Assembly (NCBI GenBank): GCA_050945815.1
Contig: JBMNTQ010000091.1
Location: 1 to 8,208 of the forward strand
Length of the DNA stretch: 8,208 nucleotides
Source of the DNA: JBMNTQ01 sp050945815
GTDB taxonomy: Bacteria; Bacillota; Clostridia; Christensenellales; JBMNTQ01
Direction: 5' to 3'
Positions 4,522-8,208 of this stretch are shown here, in pieces. A program made the translations under genes and the position numbers. Every line of letters begins with the position of its first letter. Within the stretch, counting starts at the first letter, position 1. A model generated the notes under the pieces. The model saw only the letters and a list, made by a program, of their open reading frames with translations, had not been told where the DNA came from and did no database searches.

Positions 4522-6444
4522 ATGGCTACTATTGCGGAAAAGATTATCGGCGCGCACCTTGTTTCGGGGAAGATGGTTCCCGGAGAGGAGATATCAATCC
4601 GTATCGACCAGACATTGACCCAGGATTCTACGGGTACGATGGCGTATTTGCAGTTTGAGGCGATGGGCGTTGACCGGGTGAAGACCCAGCGCAGCCTGGC
4701 ATACATCGATCATAATACGCTGCAGAGCGGATTTGAAAATGCGGACGACCATAAATATATACAAACTGTTGCATCTAAATACGGCATTTATTTTTCCAAG
4801 CCGGGCAATGGGATTTGTCATCAGGTGCATTTGGAACGTTTTGGCGTACCTGGAAAGACGCTTTTAGGCTCGGACAGCCATACGCCCACCGGCGGAGGCA
4901 TCGGTATGCTGGCGATTGGCGCCGGCGGTTTGGATGTGGCGGTGGCTATGGGGGGCGGCGCGTATTATCTTATGATGCCTAAGGTTTTGAAGGTGGAACT
5001 GGTTGGGCAGTTGATGCCTTATGTTTCTGCCAAGGATGTTATCTTGGAAGTGCTGCGCATTTTGTCTGTGAAGGGCGGCGTTGGGCGCATTATTGAATAC
5101 GGCGGAGCAGGCGTTTCCACTCTGAGCGTTCCGGAACGCGCTACCATTACCAACATGGGCGCGGAGCTGGGCGCGACCACATCGGTTTTCCCTAGTGACG
5201 AGGTGACCCGGGCGTTTTTGAAGGCTCAGGGACGTGAGCAGGATTATACCCCCGTGTTTGCAGACGAGGATGCGGCTTATGAAGATGTGATTACTATAGA
5301 CCTATCGGCGTTGCAGCCGATGGTGGCTTGCCCGCACAGCCCGGATGATGTGGTTGCGGTAGAGGATGTGGGGGAGGTTCGGGTGGACCAGGTTTGTATT
5401 GGCAGCTGCACCAATTCCTCGTATATGGACATGATGAAAGTTGCGGCTATTTTGAAGGGGAAGACTGTGCAGGACAACGTTAGCCTGACTATTTCCCCGG
5501 GCTCTAAGCAGGTGCTTACTATGTTGGCGCAAAACGGTGCGCTGGCGGACATGATTTCGGCTGGGGCGCGGATTTTAGAATCGGCCTGCGGGCCTTGTAT
5601 TGGTATGGGGCAATCGCCGGCGAGCGGCGCGGTTTCTGTGCGCAGCTTCAACCGTAATTTCTATGGACGCAGCGGAACCTTGAGCGCTCAGGTTTATTTG
5701 GCCAGTCCGGAAGTGGCGGCGGCCAGTGCGCTGACCGGCTTTTTGACGGATCCGCGGACTCTTCGCGGGCGCATTGATGTGCCTATGCCGGAGACCTTTT
5801 TAATCAACGATAATATGGTGGTGCCGCCGGCACAGGACCCGGACAGCGTAGAGGTTGTGCGCGGACCGAATATTAAGCCTTTTCCGGTGAACAAGGAATT
5901 GGCCGATGTTTTGATTGGCGAAGTTTTGCTGAAGATGGAAGATAATATTACAACGGACCATATTATGCCTTCGAACTCCAAGCTTTTGCCGTTCCGCTCC
6001 AATATACCGGAGTTGTCTAAGCATTTTCTGACACCGGTAGACCCCGAATTCCCCCGGCGCGCCAAGGAGAAACAGGGCGGGTTCCTTGTTGCGGGCCACA
6101 ACTACGGCCAAGGCTCCAGCCGGGAGCATGCTGCGCTTGTGCCGCTTTATTTGGGGATTAAGGGCGTGATTGCCAAGTCTTTTGCGCGGATCCACATGGC
6201 TAATTTAATCAACTCCGGTATTTTGCCGTTTGTTTTTGTAGAAGAACAGGATTATGACAGGATTGAGCAGGGAGATCGGCTGGAGATTGAGTCGGTTTTG
6301 CATCATGTTGCCAAAGAACAGGTGTTGCGCGTGAGAAACGCCAGCAAGGATATCTGTTTTGATGTAAAGCTGGAGGCTTCCCCCAGGCTTAGAGAGATTT
6401 TGCTGGCGGGAGGATTGTTGAATTATACGAAGAAAAACAGTTGA
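4522..6444 (+). CDS. acn: aconitate hydratase (putative Aquifex-type aconitase)
   Basis: Aconitase is a cytoplasmic 4Fe-4S enzyme that interconverts citrate and isocitrate through cis-aconitate. The ATG at 4522 has GGAGG (4511-4515) 6 bases upstream and gives 640 residues. An in-frame GTG at 4501 lies before that site and is unlikely. Cluster ligands are visible as Cys296 (GSCTNSS) and Cys356/Cys359 (ACGPC). Other active-site segments are SDSHTPT (117-123) in the N-terminal domains, NITTDHI (475-481), and GSSREHAAL (531-539) in the C-terminal swivel domain. The length and domain order fit the shorter bacterial form, which resembles the isopropylmalate isomerase large and small subunits fused, and not the roughly 890-residue AcnA type. 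An unusual homoaconitase or methylaconitate activity cannot be excluded. It leads the acn-rex-yjbQ group. No citrate synthase or isocitrate dehydrogenase gene is in the window. Confidence 0.93.
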   Translation: MATIAEKIIGAHLVSGKMVPGEEISIRIDQTLTQDSTGTMAYLQFEAMGVDRVKTQRSLAYIDHNTLQSGFENADDHKYIQTVASKYGIYFSKPGNGICHQVHLERFGVPGKTLLGSDSHTPTGGGIGMLAIGAGGLDVAVAMGGGAYYLMMPKVLKVELVGQLMPYVSAKDVILEVLRILSVKGGVGRIIEYGGAGVSTLSVPERATITNMGAELGATTSVFPSDEVTRAFLKAQGREQDYTPVFADEDAAYEDVITIDLSALQPMVACPHSPDDVVAVEDVGEVRVDQVCIGSCTNSSYMDMMKVAAILKGKTVQDNVSLTISPGSKQVLTMLAQNGALADMISAGARILESACGPCIGMGQSPASGAVSVRSFNRNFYGRSGTLSAQVYLASPEVAAASALTGFLTDPRTLRGRIDVPMPETFLINDNMVVPPAQDPDSVEVVRGPNIKPFPVNKELADVLIGEVLLKMEDNITTDHIMPSNSKLLPFRSNIPELSKHFLTPVDPEFPRRAKEKQGGFLVAGHNYGQGSSREHAALVPLYLGIKGVIAKSFARIHMANLINSGILPFVFVEEQDYDRIEQGDRLEIESVLHHVAKEQVLRVRNASKDICFDVKLEASPRLREILLAGGLLNYTKKNS

Positions 6445-6467
6445 GCAGGCTGTTGAACAGTTGGGCA
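6436..6467 (+). repeat. short direct repeat at the aconitase-rex junction
   Basis: AACAGTTGAGCA (6436-6447) recurs as AACAGTTGGGCA (6456-6467) with one mismatch and a 20-base period. It spans the aconitase stop codon. Between the copies CTGTTGAACAG (6450-6460) is a perfect inverted repeat, but its loop is too small for a stable hairpin. It could be a small local duplication. Confidence 0.35.
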
Positions 6468-6523
6468 TAGCCGATGTAGGTGTTCTGTTTGGCGTGTAAT
6501 TTTGAATCAGGATGTGAATAGAT

Positions 6524-7165
6524 TTGAAAAAAATATCAGATGCTGTGATTCGCAGGCTACCCAAGTATTATAGGCATTTGGCCGAATTGGAGCGGGAGGG
6601 GATTGAAAAAATCTCTTCCAGTGAACTGAGCAAAAAGATGGGACTCAACGCTTCCCAGATTCGGCAGGACTTTAATTGTTTTGGCGGATTTGGACAGCAG
6701 GGGTTCGGTTATTATGTGAAGGTGTTGAAAGGAGAGATTCAGTCTATACTGGGATTAAAGAACCAATATCAGGCAATTATTGTCGGTATGGGCAACATCG
6801 GGCAGGCTTTGGCCAGCTATGATAACTTTGCCCGGGAGGGATTCTTCGTTCTGGGTGCTTTTGATGTAAGCGAGGACTTGGTTGGCCGTTCTGTAACAGG
6901 GATACCGATTATGCCGATCGAGGAGTTGCAGAGCTTTGTCGGGCAAAATGAGGTGGACCTGGGGATTATCTGTACTCCGGAGCAATATGCGGCGCAGACG
7001 GCGCAGACGCTTTCAGACTGCGGCGTTAAGGCAATCTGGAACTTCGCTCCGATTGATATTCAAGTTGAGGACAGTATTGTGGAAAATGTCCATTTAAGCG
7101 ACAGCCTTTATATTCTTTCTTATAGAATGAATGAACAGAGAAGGCTGGATGATATGAAAGAATGA
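6524..7165 (+). CDS. rex: redox-sensing transcriptional repressor Rex
   Basis: Rex is a homodimeric cytoplasmic repressor that senses the NADH/NAD+ ratio. NADH releases it from operators of fermentation and respiration genes. This 213-residue protein has the expected plan. The N-terminal winged helix covers about 1-77: 'AVIRRLPKYYRHLAEL' at 7-22, and the recognition region 'LNASQIRQDFNCFGGFGQQGFGY' at 41-63. A Rossmann domain follows with VGMGNIG (87-93), AFDV (112-115) and WNFAP (172-176). The start is a TTG at 6524, chosen because the protein then begins like other Rex proteins ('KISDAVIRRLP'). AGGA at 6509-6512 is a weak ribosome binding site with 11-base spacing. The 79-base gap after aconitase has no convincing promoter or terminator, so co-transcription is likely. 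Confidence 0.95.
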   Translation: MKKISDAVIRRLPKYYRHLAELEREGIEKISSSELSKKMGLNASQIRQDFNCFGGFGQQGFGYYVKVLKGEIQSILGLKNQYQAIIVGMGNIGQALASYDNFAREGFFVLGAFDVSEDLVGRSVTGIPIMPIEELQSFVGQNEVDLGIICTPEQYAAQTAQTLSDCGVKAIWNFAPIDIQVEDSIVENVHLSDSLYILSYRMNEQRRLDDMKE

Positions 7166-7176
7166 GGTGTAGTCTT

Positions 7177-7575
7177 TTGAAGAAAATTGTGCTATCCGTT
7201 CCAACGAAGGAACGGTGCGGTTTTTATGATATTACAGACAGTATCAAAGAAGCTGTGAAGAACGCCGGTGTGGCTGAGGGTGTTTGTATTGTGTATGTGC
7301 CGCATACTACGGCAGGGGTCAATATCAACGAAAATTGTGACCCGGATGTGACTCGGGATTTGACTGCGGCGTTTCAGGCCTGTATTCCGGAAGTGGACTT
7401 TCAACATGATGAGGGAAATTCCGACGGCCATTACTGTACGGCGCTGATTGGCAACAGCGAGACTATTATCATTGAGAACGGTGAACTTCAATTGGGAGTG
7501 TGGCAGGCTGTATTTTTTGCAGAATTCGACGGCCCGCGCAACCGCAGCGTATATCTGAAAATAATGGAGGGCTAA
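7177..7575 (+). CDS. yjbQ: YjbQ family protein (UPF0047)
   Basis: This is a 132-residue protein of the YjbQ/UPF0047 family, some members of which are annotated as secondary thiamine-phosphate synthases from weak complementation; the physiological role is unsettled. Conserved features are 'YVPHTTAGVNINEN' (40-53), DPDV (55-58), HDEGNSDGH (77-85), GVWQ (107-110) and EFDGPR (116-121). The conserved histidines (43, 77, 85) are present. I prefer the TTG at 7177 because GAGGTG (7164-7169) is 7 bases upstream and the protein then begins MKKI, as in homologues. The alternative is ATG 7162 (137 residues), which overlaps the rex stop as ATGA but has no good ribosome binding site. Either way it is tightly coupled to rex and is the last gene before the terminator. 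Confidence 0.9.
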   Translation: MKKIVLSVPTKERCGFYDITDSIKEAVKNAGVAEGVCIVYVPHTTAGVNINENCDPDVTRDLTAAFQACIPEVDFQHDEGNSDGHYCTALIGNSETIIIENGELQLGVWQAVFFAEFDGPRNRSVYLKIMEG

Positions 7576-7622
7576 GCGGCGAATTTACGCTTGCAGCCAG
7601 ACATAGACTTAGGTAATCGATT

Positions 7623-7667
7623 CAGGAGCTTTCGGTGGGCAAGGATGGACCGGGGCTCCTGTTTTTT
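7623..7667 (+). terminator. rho-independent terminator of the acn-rex-yjbQ unit
   Basis: CAGGAGC (7623-7629) pairs with GCTCCTG (7655-7661). An inner CGGT (7633-7636) pairs with ACCG (7649-7652). Six T follow immediately (7662-7667). It lies 48 bases after the yjbQ stop codon. Confidence 0.85.
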
Positions 7668-7731
7668 GGGGGAAATAGCATTTGTAATAGTTCCTTTACA
7701 GATTTGAAATCGAATTGAAGAGCTTTTTTAA

Positions 7732-7760
7732 TTTACAAACGAGGGTGTATCAGATATGAT
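7732..7760 (+). promoter_or_regulatory. promoter for the right-edge envelope gene
   Basis: TTTACA (7732-7737, 5 of 6 matches) and TATGAT (7755-7760, 5 of 6 matches) are 17 bases apart. The expected start is near 7767, leaving a leader of about 46 bases. A perfect 12-base palindrome TACTATATAGTA (7763-7774) covers the expected start site and could be an operator. The rest of the gap from 7668 to 7812 is AT-rich and holds nothing else I recognise. Confidence 0.6.
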
Positions 7761-7812
7761 TTTACTATATAGTATTCTTTAGGGACATAGCGGGTTTTGG
7801 AAGGGGGATTCC

Positions 7813-8208
7813 ATGGCAACTGAAAATGCAAGAATGAAAAAACCATTGAGAATTGTATTGATCGGCGTAATAGGGCTGGCGGTTTTGGCTGCTGGTATCT
7901 TTGCATATATGCTGTTTTTTAACGACCACAGAATTGACAACAATATGCTGATGTTGTCTGATGATGGAAGGTTTTATCAGGGTGTGGTTGTCAACAACGT
8001 GGATGTTGGCGGCTTGACCTATGATGAGGCGGACAGGGCTGTTATCGAAACCGAGGATAGTACGGTGGAGGATGTTCGCATTCAACTTTTAACTGAGGAT
8101 GGCAAGACCTACTCGGTTACAGGCCCCCAAATGGGAGTAGAATCCAATCGGGGAGATGTTTTAAACCAGGCTATGCTGGTAGGGCGGACGGGAACTGTTT
8201 TGGAGCGG
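7813..8208 (+). CDS. membrane-anchored envelope protein, VanW/YoaR-like N-terminus, cut off by window edge
   Basis: The frame opens at ATG 7813, preceded by AAGGGGG (7801-7807), and stays open for 132 codons to the window end. A short basic cytoplasmic N-terminus (residues 1-12) is followed by one transmembrane helix (about 13-36), so the rest is outside the cell. The segment 'FYQGVVVNNVDVGGLTYDEA' (54-73) is the opening of the peptidoglycan-binding-like repeat found in VanW/YoaR-type proteins and in some L,D-transpeptidases. Later 'FTG'-type spacing and 'LNQAMLVGRTG' (117-127) continue that pattern. The catalytic or VanW domain would lie beyond the window, so the full identity (VanW family protein or L,D-transpeptidase) cannot be decided here. 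It is a separate transcription unit from yjbQ. Confidence 0.8.
   Translation, partial: MATENARMKKPLRIVLIGVIGLAVLAAGIFAYMLFFNDHRIDNNMLMLSDDGRFYQGVVVNNVDVGGLTYDEADRAVIETEDSTVEDVRIQLLTEDGKTYSVTGPQMGVESNRGDVLNQAMLVGRTGTVLER

Noticed and set aside
1..8208. A defence island, phage or mobile element around the methyltransferase
   Set aside because: No integrase, transposase, toxin-antitoxin, nuclease, terminal repeats or tRNA attachment site could be seen, and the neighbours are housekeeping genes.

Overview
The window looks like a chromosomal segment of a low-to-mid GC Clostridia-type Firmicute. The support is indirect: a Rex redox repressor, a DUF378 membrane protein, a YjbQ protein, a clostridial-type 95-residue conserved hypothetical protein, AGGAGG-like ribosome binding sites almost everywhere, TTG starts, and near-consensus sigma-A promoters. 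I cannot name a genus. G clearly outnumbers C on the + strand even between genes, which fits the + strand being the leading strand. No insertion sequence, phage gene, CRISPR array, tRNA or rRNA was seen.

Layout. At the left edge a SIMPL/DUF541 envelope protein runs leftward and is cut off at its C-terminus. Divergent from it is deoC (deoxyribose-phosphate aldolase). After deoC come about 275 non-coding bases that carry their own near-consensus promoter and end in a strong bidirectional terminator, so this stretch may encode an unannotated RNA. Three leftward genes follow (read from the right): a 95-residue conserved hypothetical protein, a 67-residue DUF378 membrane protein, and a flavin reductase-like FMN protein with its own promoter. 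A 15-base palindrome at 3097-3111 holds overlapping -10 boxes for divergent transcription: leftward into the small genes and rightward into an apparently solitary beta-class DNA methyltransferase.

The methyltransferase stop codon lies inside the -35 box of the next promoter, which drives aconitase, rex and yjbQ. These three genes are closely spaced and end in one clear rho-independent terminator, so they form a probable operon joining an oxygen-sensitive Fe-S TCA enzyme to the NADH/NAD+-sensing repressor. Finally, a new promoter drives a membrane-anchored envelope protein (VanW/YoaR-like N-terminus) that is cut off by the right edge.

Most of the window is ordinary housekeeping content. The parts worth a second look are the candidate RNA after deoC, the shared palindromic divergent promoter, the solitary methyltransferase with its unassigned C-terminal region, and the aconitase-rex-yjbQ grouping.
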